This document shows positions 1 through 8,760 of a DNA stretch of 64,000 nt, in pieces. Position 1 is the first letter of the stretch; each line of letters opens with the position of its first letter. The notes beneath the pieces are model-generated. The model was given only the letters and a program-made list of their open reading frames with translations. It did no database searches and was not told where the DNA came from. Source of the DNA: JAGMES01 sp023128035 (lineage in GTDB: Bacteria > Bacillota > Halanaerobiia > DY22613). The translations under genes were made by a program, and so were the position numbers. The DNA is taken from positions 1-64,000 of the forward strand of contig DAOVRZ010000018.1 of the NCBI GenBank assembly GCA_030627905.1, read 5' to 3'.

Positions 1-285
1 ATCTCCTAAATCATAGGAGATCAGAAAATTGAAATTTTTCTTTTCAGCAATAAAAAACTTTATTGCTATTAGATCCGTCTGTTCTTCAAAATCATAAACT
101 AACTCTAAACTACCTTGATTAAAAGGATCAAAAATGACAACTCCATCATCCAACATCCCATCAAAATATCCCTGACACCCATCTGTCATCTCTGATGGTA
201 ATACTTTTACTTGACTATAGGCTGATACGTCCACAGTCATCATTAGAATCAAAGCTATAAATAATATCAATAGCTTTCGTCTCAT
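1..285 (-). CDS. Secreted hypothetical protein, 5' part only
   Basis: An open frame of 95 codons runs off the left edge of the window, so the C-terminus is missing. It begins at an ATG (283-285) preceded by a strong purine-rich ribosome binding site (GGAGGGGG about 7 bases upstream). The first ~22 residues (MRRKLLILFIALILMM then TVDVSAYS) form a clear signal peptide, so the product is exported. The visible mature part is acidic and has no motif I recognise. It is separated from the lptF/G-type gene by a terminator, so it is probably transcribed from its own promoter in the 290-base gap. Function unknown. Confidence 0.7.
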   Translation of the reverse strand, partial: MRRKLLILFIALILMMTVDVSAYSQVKVLPSEMTDGCQGYFDGMLDDGVVIFDPFNQGSLELVYDFEEQTDLIAIKFFIAEKKNFNFLISYDLGD

Positions 286-458
286 GATCTACTCCCCCTC
301 CACTTCATAATCCCTTTTCTATACTTAATTCCATCTTATATATTTATTAGGCATATTACTATATTTCGATTTTTGACTTTCAAAATCCTTTTGTATGTCC
401 AATTTTTAGAAGAGAAATTTTTTAGAAAAGAAATCTTCTCGGCATCGTTTTAACATAC

Positions 459-498
459 AAAAAGACTGCTGGCATCTATACATTGCCAACAGTCTTTT
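459..498 (-). terminator. Rho-independent terminator after the lptF/G-type gene
   Basis: A 15-bp stem (AAAAGACTGTTGGCA pairing with TGCCAGCAGTCTTTT, one mismatch) with a 10-base loop is followed on the minus strand by a T run. Because the stem starts with As it can also act in the other direction. It closes the long envelope operon. The rest of 286-576 is AT-rich and holds no gene I can support. Confidence 0.8.
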
Positions 499-576
499 AT
501 GTTTTACTCAAAACTATTTTTTACTATTAATCTTTTAAAAACAAATCACTGACCAAAAGAAATGTTTACATTCACA

Positions 577-1686
577 TTACCGTGCCATAAAAAACTCTTC
601 TCGAAATAATAGCAATATCCCCAAAACAGCAAAGATAATGTTCGGAAGCCATGCTGACCAGACAGCTGTGATCATCCCTCCTGTGCCAAAAGAACGGCAC
701 AGAGATTGTAATATAAAATAAGCAAAAACAACTAATAAAGTAAGTACTATACCAACCGCCCAACCTTTGCGATTAAATAAACTTAAAGGTGCACCTACAA
801 GGACAAAGATAAAAGGTGCAAAAGGAATAGCCATCTTCATATGATATTCAACCTGCCATGTATCTACCTTTATCCCACTTTTCAAAAAAAGATTAATCTC
901 TTCGCTTAATTCTTCCCTGCTCATCTCAGAAGCGGTTTTCTGATTTCCATAAAAATTTTCCAATCCATCTCCTACTGGGATATATAGCTCCTCAAATTGA
1001 ACCTCATTTTTGATTCGGCCATGTAAATCAAATTCATTAATAATTCCTTCTTCTAATTCCCAGGAATTATCGTTAAAGACTCCTTTATTGGCAGTAATCA
1101 CCCTCGGAAAAGCTGTATCTTTTCCAGGATATTGAGTCTCATAAACCATTATGCCTTGGAGTGTCTTGGCCGTCCTATCTACATTTTTCACATAGAAATA
1201 ACGATCATCAGGTCCCCTAAAAAAGACATGCTCTTTTATACTGGGCGTCACATCCCTTAACATCATCTGTCTTACTAGATTCAGTGATCGATGACTGGCC
1301 CAGGGAACTGTTTTTTCATTCATCCAATAACTTACAAATGATACTATTAGGCCTAATATTAAAAAAGGTATGATAATTTTCTGAATTCCAAACCCACTTG
1401 TTCGCATCACTGTAATTTCATTATCCTTAACCAATCGGCCTAATGAATAGACAGTAGCAAAAAGTGTCGAAATCGGAAATGTTTGTACAAATATTGCTGG
1501 AAGCTGATAAAATAACATTTGGATAACTGTAAGAAAGGATTCTCTTTTATTAATCAACAAATCAGATAATTCAAAAAGAAAATTACTCATAAAAACAATA
1601 GTGACAGCAAAAATACAAAACAAAATCGGTTGAAGCAGTTCTTTAAAAAGATATCTATTTAATATGAAAATTTTCCCTTTATTCAC
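577..1686 (-). CDS. lptG: LptF/LptG (YjgP/YjgQ) family LPS-export permease
   Basis: Predicted inner-membrane permease of the Lpt pathway that moves lipopolysaccharide toward the outer membrane. The 369-residue protein has the family layout: three N-terminal membrane helices (about 15-37, 55-78, 98-120), a soluble periplasmic domain (about 125-275) and three C-terminal helices (about 280-360). The segment around residue 93 (MRTSGFG) matches the conserved coupling region that contacts the LptB ATPase. GTG start with a good upstream GGGGTGAG. Only one LptF/G gene is visible, so I cannot say whether it acts as LptF, LptG or a homodimer; diderm Firmicutes often have few copies. It is the last gene of the bamA-ompH-lpxD cluster, followed by a terminator. 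Confidence 0.85.
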   Translation of the reverse strand: MNKGKIFILNRYLFKELLQPILFCIFAVTIVFMSNFLFELSDLLINKRESFLTVIQMLFYQLPAIFVQTFPISTLFATVYSLGRLVKDNEITVMRTSGFGIQKIIIPFLILGLIVSFVSYWMNEKTVPWASHRSLNLVRQMMLRDVTPSIKEHVFFRGPDDRYFYVKNVDRTAKTLQGIMVYETQYPGKDTAFPRVITANKGVFNDNSWELEEGIINEFDLHGRIKNEVQFEELYIPVGDGLENFYGNQKTASEMSREELSEEINLFLKSGIKVDTWQVEYHMKMAIPFAPFIFVLVGAPLSLFNRKGWAVGIVLTLLVVFAYFILQSLCRSFGTGGMITAVWSAWLPNIIFAVLGILLLFREEFFMAR

Positions 1687-1765
1687 TATGACTCACCCCA
1701 CTCTCACAACTATATTTATATTTTTTTAACCCCATCTGTTGACCATAGATGAGGTTTTATAATTC

Positions 1766-2389
1766 TTAAAAGAGAGAGGAATACTCAATTCCATACATTA
1801 CATTTTTTAAATTACTTATACCTACATTTAATTTAAAAGAATCATTTAGATAAAAATCAGCGCCTATATTAATCTTCTCAGCAAAATACTCCAGTTTAAA
1901 ATCAGTTACAGGTAACTTAAAACGAGAATTGCTACTACTAATGGTAATCGGGTTATATAATTTATTAAATCCAAGATAAATTCCGTCCAATTGATCACCA
2001 GTTCCAAATCCTAAGTGACCACGAATATTAGTCTTATAATCCATAATCTTACTAGCTACCACGAAGATATTTGTATTCATAAGTCCTACAGTTAAAGCTG
2101 GTTGATAACGAGTTTCACGGATTATTCTTACCTTGATACCCCCAGTTATATCTCCAGAATCTGAGTTAAAACCAACAAAACCCTCCAAATTTTGTCCAAT
2201 TCCATAGTTAGCTGATACATAACCAGCATCACCAATCATCTGTAATCCCAAACTAAGTTTTCCTTTGGTTTGAGTATCAGCAACTGGCATATTAATTAAT
2301 CCTTTCATACCCAATTGAGAATTTGCAAAAACAGGTACTGCTAAAATCACAACCAATAAAACAGTAATGATAAAAGTCATTTTCTTCAT
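1766..2389 (-). CDS. Small predicted outer-membrane beta-barrel protein
   Basis: A 207-residue protein with a cleavable signal peptide (residues 1-22, ending VFANSQ). The rest is rich in alternating hydrophobic/polar segments with many Gly and aromatic residues (for example SLGLQMIGDAGYVSANYGIG), and it ends in phenylalanine preceded by a short beta-like segment (YGIEYSSLF). That C-terminal pattern is the signal recognised by BamA. The length would suit a barrel of roughly 8-10 strands. It sits between lpxD and the lptF/G-type gene, so it is likely co-transcribed with the envelope machinery. I do not recognise a named family; a role as channel, anchor or assembly partner is open. Confidence 0.7.
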   Translation of the reverse strand: MKKMTFIITVLLVVILAVPVFANSQLGMKGLINMPVADTQTKGKLSLGLQMIGDAGYVSANYGIGQNLEGFVGFNSDSGDITGGIKVRIIRETRYQPALTVGLMNTNIFVVASKIMDYKTNIRGHLGFGTGDQLDGIYLGFNKLYNPITISSSNSRFKLPVTDFKLEYFAEKINIGADFYLNDSFKLNVGISNLKNVMYGIEYSSLF

Positions 2390-2430
2390 TTTACTTTTCC
2401 TCCTCTAAAGTCGATGTAAAAACTACGTTA

Positions 2431-3453
2431 TTACATCTTTTTTTCTAACTCAGCAAGCCTTTTCTCTAAATCCTTAATTTTTTTCAACATTTCAGGTGTA
2501 CGCCGATTAGCAGCCTTAATCCGATAATCCTTTTTATGATCCATAGCAGGATAACCAGAAAGAAATCTGTCCTTCTCTACATTGTTGGTGATCACTCCGC
2601 GAGCGGCTAACATTACATTGTCTCCGACATTGAGATGACCAAAAACTCCTGCCTGACCTCCTAAAGTTACACGTCTACCTAATGTAGAACTGCCAGCAAC
2701 TCCTACCTGTGCCACGATCAAACACTCTGGTCCGGTCTTAACGTTATGAGCCATATGAACAAGATTATCAATCTTTGTTCCCCTACCTACAACTGTTGAA
2801 CCTATAGCTCCACGATCAATAGTCACATTAGCACCAATCTCTACATCGTCTTCAATAATAACATTACCTAGTTGAGGAAGTTTATAATGTTCCTCCGTAG
2901 TTGTTACAAAACCATATCCATCAGATCCTAACACTGTTCCACCGTGAATGATTACCCTGTCACCGATCTCAGTTGCATATTCAATGACTACATTTGCATG
3001 AATTTCACAATCAACTCCTATTTTAACGCCTTTACCTACATATACACCTGGGCCAATAACTGTCCCTAAACCAATCTTAGCTTCTGCGTCAATTACTGCA
3101 TGAGGATGAATTGAGACATTATCTCCAATCTCTGCATCTTTATGAATCACGCTTGTTGGATGAATTTCACCTGTAACTAAAGGCTTAGGCATAAAAACAT
3201 AAGCAATCTTTGCAAATGCCAATCGAGGATTCCGGGCCTGTAATAAAGTCTTTGATGAATTAGTAATAGTCTTTGGAACAATTATCGCTGCTGCATTATT
3301 CTTTTCGGCAACTCTATGTAGCTCTTCTGTTTCAGCAAAAGTAATAGTTCCTTGTAGCGCATCTTTGGCACTTCCTACACCTACTATAATCATATCATGA
3401 TTTCCTAGAATATTTCCACCAACAATTTCTGCTAGTTCTCTAAGTGTTTTCAC
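2431..3453 (-). CDS. lpxD: UDP-3-O-acylglucosamine N-acyltransferase LpxD
   Basis: Adds the N-linked hydroxyacyl chain from acyl-ACP to UDP-3-O-acylglucosamine in lipid A synthesis, in the cytoplasm. The 340-residue length is normal. Residues 1-100 form the uridine-binding N-terminal domain, 100-290 are left-handed beta-helix hexapeptide repeats (IGDNVSI, IGPGVYV, IGVDCEI and so on), and 300-340 form the terminal helix. The catalytic histidine lies in the conserved HMAHN segment (His236). The GTG start is chosen because GGAGGGG lies 5 bases upstream. Placement next to bamA and ompH genes matches the classical diderm order. Its presence implies that this organism makes lipid A, although lpxA, lpxB and lpxC are not in the window. 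Confidence 0.95.
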   Translation of the reverse strand: MKTLRELAEIVGGNILGNHDMIIVGVGSAKDALQGTITFAETEELHRVAEKNNAAAIIVPKTITNSSKTLLQARNPRLAFAKIAYVFMPKPLVTGEIHPTSVIHKDAEIGDNVSIHPHAVIDAEAKIGLGTVIGPGVYVGKGVKIGVDCEIHANVVIEYATEIGDRVIIHGGTVLGSDGYGFVTTTEEHYKLPQLGNVIIEDDVEIGANVTIDRGAIGSTVVGRGTKIDNLVHMAHNVKTGPECLIVAQVGVAGSSTLGRRVTLGGQAGVFGHLNVGDNVMLAARGVITNNVEKDRFLSGYPAMDHKKDYRIKAANRRTPEMLKKIKDLEKRLAELEKKM

Positions 3454-3478
3454 AACAGCCCCTCCAATTTCTTAAAAT

Positions 3479-3516
3479 AGGATAAGGAGAAAGTGATCCA
3501 AACTTCTCCTTATCCT
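3479..3516 (-). terminator. Hairpin between first ompH gene and lpxD
   Basis: A 13-bp perfect stem (AGGATAAGGAGAA with TTCTCCTTATCCT) and a 12-base loop, followed on the minus strand by TATTTTAAG. The short T run makes it a weak or partial terminator, so it may lower lpxD expression relative to the ompH genes rather than end the transcript. An alternative is an RNA-stabilising hairpin at the 3' end of the ompH message. Confidence 0.5.
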
Positions 3517-3531
3517 CTAAGGGTTAAATTC

Positions 3532-3969
3532 CTATTGTAATTTATTAATTACTTCTTGGGTAATATCAATTCCACCAACTTTTACACTCTGATTATGAAA
3601 GACAATATCTAATTTCTTCTCTTTAGTTACTTCTTCTACAGCTTTACTTATCTCATCATTTAACTTATCCTCTAACTCTTGTTTTGCATCCAAAAATTCC
3701 TGTAAAGCAGCTTTTTGTTTTTCGGCTTTTTCTTCTTCAGAAAGATTTTTAACTTCATCCTCGGTGAGATTATATTTCTCTTGAATCTCAGCCCCTCTTT
3801 CTTCAAATAGATTCTGGTATTCTTGTGCTTTTGGGCTTTCTTTGATTACTCTGCTGATATCAATTACACCTATCTTCTCACCCGGAGAAGATGTACAACC
3901 TGCGATAGCCATTGCCAATACAACTAAAATACTCATTGCCAGAAAAATTTTTTTAGAAGATCTTTTCAT
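3532..3969 (-). CDS. OmpH/Skp-family lipoprotein
   Basis: A 145-residue member of the OmpH (Skp) family of periplasmic chaperones that hold unfolded outer-membrane proteins for BamA. The N-terminus is a lipoprotein signal with lipobox AIAGC (Cys about residue 25), so unlike soluble E. coli Skp it should be tethered to a membrane. The core opens with the family segment IGVIDISRVI, continues with a ~60-residue charged coiled coil, and closes with LDIVFHNQSVKVGGIDIT, the usual OmpH C-terminal strand. It is the third of three tandem ompH genes in reading direction, 26 bases after its neighbour. Confidence 0.85.
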   Translation of the reverse strand: MKRSSKKIFLAMSILVVLAMAIAGCTSSPGEKIGVIDISRVIKESPKAQEYQNLFEERGAEIQEKYNLTEDEVKNLSEEEKAEKQKAALQEFLDAKQELEDKLNDEISKAVEEVTKEKKLDIVFHNQSVKVGGIDITQEVINKLQ

Positions 3970-3995
3970 CTAATCAGCCCCTTAATACAAATTTG

Positions 3996-5216
3996 CTAAT
4001 TTAGTTTTTGCAAAACCTGCTCTGTTATATCCACTGCGTCAACATTTGTTTTTATATTTGTTAAGACTAAATCAAAATTCTTCGCTTTTGCTACTTCTTG
4101 AGCTCTGGTACGAATTTCATCATCTATCTCTTCTTTTAATCTGTTTTGTTCCTGTTTTGCTTCAGCAATTTTCGATTTTAAAAGTTCTTCATTATTCCGC
4201 ATATCATTTTGAATTTCGTCCTGAGCTTTCAAAAGACCCGTTTGAGCCTGTTCTTCTAATCTAATCTGCTTCTCCTTAATCTCTGCCTGCATAGCTAAAT
4301 CCATATCCTGAATGAATGTTTGAAGATTATTGTCTAACTCATTACGCTTATTTTCCAGATCCAATTCTGCATCTTCTTTAGTTTTATTTTGAAAATCTTG
4401 AAGTTCTTGCTCTAGTGAACTTTGTTTTGTCTCGATATACTGATTTAATTCTTCTTCTAATCTAACTTTTTCTTCTTCAATCTTTCTTGCCTGCTCAAAT
4501 TCTAATTTTTCTAATTCATCACGATATTTCTTCTGTTCTTCTTCTGATAATTGAACCATTTGTAGTTTCAATCTAAAATTCAAAATTTCTGGATAATATT
4601 TTTTCATTAACTCTTCTCCAGAAACCGCCAAACTTTCCATCTGTTTTTCATTATATCTAGAGATCATTTCCTCAGCCATAACCTCGACGTCATCTTTCTT
4701 CTTTTGAAAATCAGATACAACTATATCCCAAGTTTTTTCTTCAAAGGAAATTAATTCTTGCTGGAGTATTTCAGTTTTTTCATCAATCTTTTTTTGATAT
4801 TTTTCTTGAATCTCCTCTAATTGACTATAAAATTGAGCATTGAGATCTGAATATTGTGATTCAACTTGAATTTGTGCTTCCTTTTGTCCATCTGTTTGTC
4901 TAGCTAATTCTTTAAAATAACTTTGAATTTCGACTTCTAATTTAGAAATCATCGAATACTTTGGATGATGAGTTCTTAAAGTATCCATATCTACTACACC
5001 AATTTTTATCTCTTCAAAAGCTAGAACTTCATTCTGAGTTACATCTTTTTCAGGATCATCCAGCACTTGATGTTGATAAGATTCTTCATACCCATTTTGA
5101 CTGAATCCTTCTTCAACTTCTTGATTTCCTTTTTTAATATAATTCATTACAAGAAAAGGAATCACTAGAAGCAGGATTAAAAGAAGGATAGTGGGATAGA
5201 ATTTCTTTGCCCTCAT
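3996..5216 (-). CDS. Enlarged OmpH-family protein with long coiled coil
   Basis: A 406-residue protein, more than twice the usual OmpH length (about 150-170). A single N-terminal hydrophobic segment (about residues 8-25, no lipobox) probably anchors it in the inner membrane. An OmpH-type start (IKIGVVDMDTL, about residue 71) and an OmpH-type end (FDLVLTNIKTNVDAVDITEQ) flank nearly 280 residues of Glu/Lys/Gln-rich coiled coil. It reads as an OmpH fold whose two tentacle helices have been greatly lengthened. It lies between two normal-size ompH genes in the same operon. Likely role: a periplasmic chaperone or spacer for outer-membrane protein transit; the long helices might span much of the periplasm. 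Family assignment is firm; the role is inferred. Confidence 0.8.
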   Translation of the reverse strand: MRAKKFYPTILLLILLLVIPFLVMNYIKKGNQEVEEGFSQNGYEESYQHQVLDDPEKDVTQNEVLAFEEIKIGVVDMDTLRTHHPKYSMISKLEVEIQSYFKELARQTDGQKEAQIQVESQYSDLNAQFYSQLEEIQEKYQKKIDEKTEILQQELISFEEKTWDIVVSDFQKKKDDVEVMAEEMISRYNEKQMESLAVSGEELMKKYYPEILNFRLKLQMVQLSEEEQKKYRDELEKLEFEQARKIEEEKVRLEEELNQYIETKQSSLEQELQDFQNKTKEDAELDLENKRNELDNNLQTFIQDMDLAMQAEIKEKQIRLEEQAQTGLLKAQDEIQNDMRNNEELLKSKIAEAKQEQNRLKEEIDDEIRTRAQEVAKAKNFDLVLTNIKTNVDAVDITEQVLQKLN

Positions 5217-5239
5217 TATCTTTCACCTGCTTCCTCATT

Positions 5240-5710
5240 TTATCGGTTAGCAAATTTTTGCTGTATTCTTTCTTTAACCTTGTCTGTTAAATCTTCTCCA
5301 CCATAAATAACATTTTCTTTTTCTAAGACAACTTTCACTCCAATTTCATTGGCAACTTCTACAATAGTTTCATCGATAGCTTCAAGCACTTTAAGGGTTA
5401 ATTCCTGTTCTTTTTGACTTAATAATTCCTGATATTTTTCAAAAATCCCTTTCCACTCTTCCTGATCTACCTCTTTTATTTCCTCTTCTAATTGGACCTG
5501 TAATGCTTTTGCTTCTTCATCCAAAGCCTTTATTGAAGATTCTCTTTGAGGATGGGAATCGAAAACATCTTTGATATCTACATACCCAATAGTTGCAGTA
5601 GCTTTATTTTCTGTTTCGGCATAAATATTAAATCCACTTAAAACAACAAATATTCCTAGAATAACAATCAGACCAGTCAAAAATCCCATTTTAATATTTC
5701 TGCTCTTCAT
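5240..5710 (-). CDS. OmpH/Skp-family periplasmic chaperone
   Basis: A 156-residue OmpH-family protein with an N-terminal hydrophobic segment (residues 9-31) that ends in a plausible signal-peptidase site near YAETE. Downstream are the family opening TIGYVDIKDVFDSHP, a central coiled coil (about 65-115) and the terminal segment VKVVLEKENVIYGGEDLTDKV. It is the size of a normal Skp. It is first of the three tandem paralogues and lies 50 bases after the predicted outer-membrane protein gene at 5761-7059. It is expected to escort nascent outer-membrane proteins to BamA, encoded two genes upstream. Confidence 0.85.
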   Translation of the reverse strand: MKSRNIKMGFLTGLIVILGIFVVLSGFNIYAETENKATATIGYVDIKDVFDSHPQRESSIKALDEEAKALQVQLEEEIKEVDQEEWKGIFEKYQELLSQKEQELTLKVLEAIDETIVEVANEIGVKVVLEKENVIYGGEDLTDKVKERIQQKFANR

Positions 5711-5760
5711 TCAGTTTACCCCTTTCTGGATTAAATATTTATATTTATAATTTAGAATGG

Positions 5761-7059
5761 CTACAACCCTTGCTGCAAAGAAATCCAGGCATTGTCATCC
5801 TCATATATGAGTGAAATCTGGGTATCAGACTTATAATAATAATTAAATGCCAATCTAAAATCATCTATATTACCTGAAAAGATTTTCGAAACTGTTATAC
5901 CGTACTGACTATTATGCCAATCAACAATACCTTTCCATTGGAAATCTTGAATCTGATACTCAGTGGCAATAGTCCAATTAGAATTCAGATAATACTCCAA
6001 ACCTAAACTCCAATCATTTTTCCATTTATCTAAAATTATTCGATCCTTTAGACTAACCATGGTATGAGGGCCAACTATTTTTCCAAAATAAAGTTCAAAA
6101 ACTGGTTGTAATCGCAATCGCCTTAACCCAAGATTCAATTCTCCTTTAAAATCAATTTGAGAATCTATCCAATTTACATCTAAATATAAATGGGTAACAG
6201 TATCAAAAATAATCTCTGGCTCACTATTCCAATAAAGATTTCTGGCCCAATTACTCCCGTCAATCACACCATAAGCCGCATCCGTTAGCCTATCTTTATA
6301 TTTATTCAAAAACTCAACAGGCAATCCCTGAAAGATTGCCAAACTCTCTTCAATATGCTCTTGTATCGGGAGTATCAATAAACGGGGAAAAGAATGAGTA
6401 TTTACTTCTACCTGAATATCCCGTACCAGTTTCCCAACAGGCTCTAAAACAAGTCCAACCTTTATAGTGGAGCCAATCTCTATTTCTAAAGTTGCTGCAA
6501 ATCCAGGCAATTGCCACTCAATCAGATTCTCTATCAATGGCTTAATGATGTCATCTGCCCAGATCAAAGATTCAATTGGAAATCCCAAAAGATAATTTTC
6601 TATATTCTTTTTGATAACAGCTATTTCCTTATCAACAATTTGAACGATTCGCTCATCAATCTTTAATATTTCCAAATCTAAATTTACTTCTTCAATCAAA
6701 GTACTAGTGGGTTTTAACTCAACAATCATACCAGTTTCTTCTCCAACAATAAACCCAAAATCTATCACTATATAACCAACCAATACTTTTTCAAAAACAC
6801 TCTTTATTAACTGGCTGATCTCTTTTCGATTTTTTTTAATCACAGCAATCTCTTGATTAATTAATACCTTCTCAGCCACTTTAGTTATACTACTTTCAAT
6901 CCGATCTTTGATTCGAGGATGAATAACATTTTCCTCGGAATCTTTTAGATGTACCACCACAGATTGAACCACTTGCCCTTCACTGGCATAAGCCAGGGGG
7001 CTTATGGCTGTAAATATGATGGCAATAATCAACCATAAGCAACCCTTTCGCTTACCCAT
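5761..7059 (-). CDS. Unrecognised exported protein, predicted outer-membrane barrel with repeats
   Basis: A 432-residue protein in no family I can name. It has a signal peptide (residues 1-25, ending LAYASEG). Residues about 30-280 contain at least two related modules: both carry the identical segment EIAVIKKN (near residues 70 and 145), followed by alpha-helical stretches and a closing beta segment (VELKPTSTLIEEVNL versus LVLEPVGKLVRDIQV). A third weaker copy may follow. Residues about 285-432 look like amphipathic beta strands rich in Trp and Tyr (LGLEYYLNSNWTIATEYQIQ). This resembles, in outline only, the POTRA-plus-barrel plan of the BamA/TamA superfamily. It sits 11 bases after bamA with a strong AGGAGAGG site, so it is surely co-expressed. 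It could be a Bam or Tam accessory factor. Confidence 0.6.
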   Translation of the reverse strand: MGKRKGCLWLIIAIIFTAISPLAYASEGQVVQSVVVHLKDSEENVIHPRIKDRIESSITKVAEKVLINQEIAVIKKNRKEISQLIKSVFEKVLVGYIVIDFGFIVGEETGMIVELKPTSTLIEEVNLDLEILKIDERIVQIVDKEIAVIKKNIENYLLGFPIESLIWADDIIKPLIENLIEWQLPGFAATLEIEIGSTIKVGLVLEPVGKLVRDIQVEVNTHSFPRLLILPIQEHIEESLAIFQGLPVEFLNKYKDRLTDAAYGVIDGSNWARNLYWNSEPEIIFDTVTHLYLDVNWIDSQIDFKGELNLGLRRLRLQPVFELYFGKIVGPHTMVSLKDRIILDKWKNDWSLGLEYYLNSNWTIATEYQIQDFQWKGIVDWHNSQYGITVSKIFSGNIDDFRLAFNYYYKSDTQISLIYEDDNAWISLQQGL

Positions 7060-7070
7060 CTACACCTCTC

Positions 7071-8747
7071 CTAAAAAGTTTGGCCTATACTGAAGTGTGG
7101 CATACCACCATCTTCACCAATTGCATAGTCCAAACGTATTTGTCCTAATGGTGTATTCATTCTCACACCAACACCACCAGCAAATTTAAGATTCAATTCA
7201 TCTAAATCATTCTTCCAAGCATCACCAGCATCAATAAAAGCAGCACCTTCTAAACTTTCACTCACTAATGGGAATCTGTACTCTAAATTCGCTAAAACCA
7301 TCCGATCTCCACTAAATGAGAGATTATCATAACCACGTAAAGTTTCACTTCCACCAATTTTGAATTCTTCGTGATATGGTAATGCTGAACCTGTAGCAAA
7401 TCCAACTTTTCCTCTGAGTGCCCAAACATGGCCATCTCTAAATCCAGGGAAATAACGACGAGATTCAAGATTTAATTTAGTAAAATCATAATCTCCACCT
7501 AAAATTTGACCTGCATATTCAATAGAACCAACATCAATTCCACCAGTAGTTGGGAAGAAAGGACTATCAGTTGTATTACGAACAGTTGATAAAGTCAAGC
7601 TTCGTGTATCTCCCTGTTCATTGCTATATTGATCATCATCCCAATCAGTGAGAGTATTTTCATATCTAAACTTAAGCAAACCTTTAATATCTTCTGTCAG
7701 AGGTCTACCTATTTGAAGACTTCCCCCTCGAGATACTTTAGAATAATTACCCTTTTCTGAATCCTTACTGTTATTGTTAGTTTTGTTATAAAGATCAACG
7801 CCAAAGGAAAACTCTTTTCCAAATGCCCATGGGTCAAAGAAATTTAATTCATAATTCATTGACTCACCAAATTCCCATTTTAAACCTAAGCGTTGACCTC
7901 GTCCAAAAAGATTTGGCTCTTTTACTTCCACATAACCTAACCAACCATCTTTTGAACTGTAGCCACCACCAACGTTAAAGGCTCCAGTCTTCTTTTCTTC
8001 AACTTCGATGACTAAATCAACTTTGTTAGAACCGTCAGTAGCACGCTCAATCTGTGGCTTTACATCGTCAAAAAAGCCAAGATTATAAATGTCTCTTAAA
8101 TCTTTATAAACCTTGTTAATATTAAAAACTTCTCCAGGTTGAAGTTGAACTTCTCGACGAATAACGTAATCTCTTGTCTTTTGATTTCCCATTATTTTAA
8201 TATCTTTTAGGAAACCTTCATTAATGCTAACATTTAAAATACCATCATCGCTCACATCTATATCTTCAATATATGCCAAAACAAAACCCTGATTTTTGTA
8301 ATATTCTTCAATTATTCTTAAGTCTTCATTTAACACTTTCGTGTTCAACATCATACCTGGCTTTAATGTCATTAACTCTAATAATCTGGTATCAGAGATA
8401 ACTTCAGTGCCGTTAATATTTATTTCTACGACTTTCGGATTTTCCACAACTTCAAAAATCAACTTTACACCACCAAAGTGATTTTCAAAATTAACTTGAA
8501 CATTGAAAAAATAGCCAAGATCAAAAACAGACTGCAAATCAGCTCTCAATTTATCATTATCTATCTGCTCTCCAACCTTAGTCTGAACCACATTCAAAAT
8601 CTCTTCTTCTGGAATCGAAAGATTACCTGATACACCAATCGCTGTAATTAAATTAGCTGGATCATCTGCCATTACAATACCTGAACTAATTCCACCAACA
8701 ATACTGAGTATAACAACTATTGCTAAAACTTTTCTCTTCAAATTCAA
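7071..8747 (-). CDS. bamA: Outer-membrane assembly factor BamA (Omp85)
   Basis: Central component that folds beta-barrel proteins into the outer membrane. The 558-residue length is short compared with the ~800 of Proteobacteria. After a signal peptide (1-27) there are three POTRA domains (about 32-105, 106-180, 181-255) instead of five, then the 16-strand barrel starting near residue 260 (AFNVGGGYSSKDGW). The lid-loop motif appears as LRGYD near residue 470 (the VRGF/Y position of Omp85 proteins), and the protein ends in phenylalanine. Three-POTRA Omp85 proteins are known in diderm Firmicutes and cyanobacteria. It heads the ompH/lpxD set and lies 13 bases after the one-pass protein gene at 8761. 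Confidence 0.93.
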   Translation of the reverse strand: MNLKRKVLAIVVILSIVGGISSGIVMADDPANLITAIGVSGNLSIPEEEILNVVQTKVGEQIDNDKLRADLQSVFDLGYFFNVQVNFENHFGGVKLIFEVVENPKVVEININGTEVISDTRLLELMTLKPGMMLNTKVLNEDLRIIEEYYKNQGFVLAYIEDIDVSDDGILNVSINEGFLKDIKIMGNQKTRDYVIRREVQLQPGEVFNINKVYKDLRDIYNLGFFDDVKPQIERATDGSNKVDLVIEVEEKKTGAFNVGGGYSSKDGWLGYVEVKEPNLFGRGQRLGLKWEFGESMNYELNFFDPWAFGKEFSFGVDLYNKTNNNSKDSEKGNYSKVSRGGSLQIGRPLTEDIKGLLKFRYENTLTDWDDDQYSNEQGDTRSLTLSTVRNTTDSPFFPTTGGIDVGSIEYAGQILGGDYDFTKLNLESRRYFPGFRDGHVWALRGKVGFATGSALPYHEEFKIGGSETLRGYDNLSFSGDRMVLANLEYRFPLVSESLEGAAFIDAGDAWKNDLDELNLKFAGGVGVRMNTPLGQIRLDYAIGEDGGMPHFSIGQTF

Positions 8748-8760
8748 CTTTATTCCTCCC

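Noticed and set aside
1731..1757. Hairpin between the small beta-barrel gene and the lptF/G-type gene as a terminator
   Set aside because: On the minus strand the stem is followed by As, not Ts, so it cannot be an intrinsic terminator for these genes; on the plus strand no gene precedes it.
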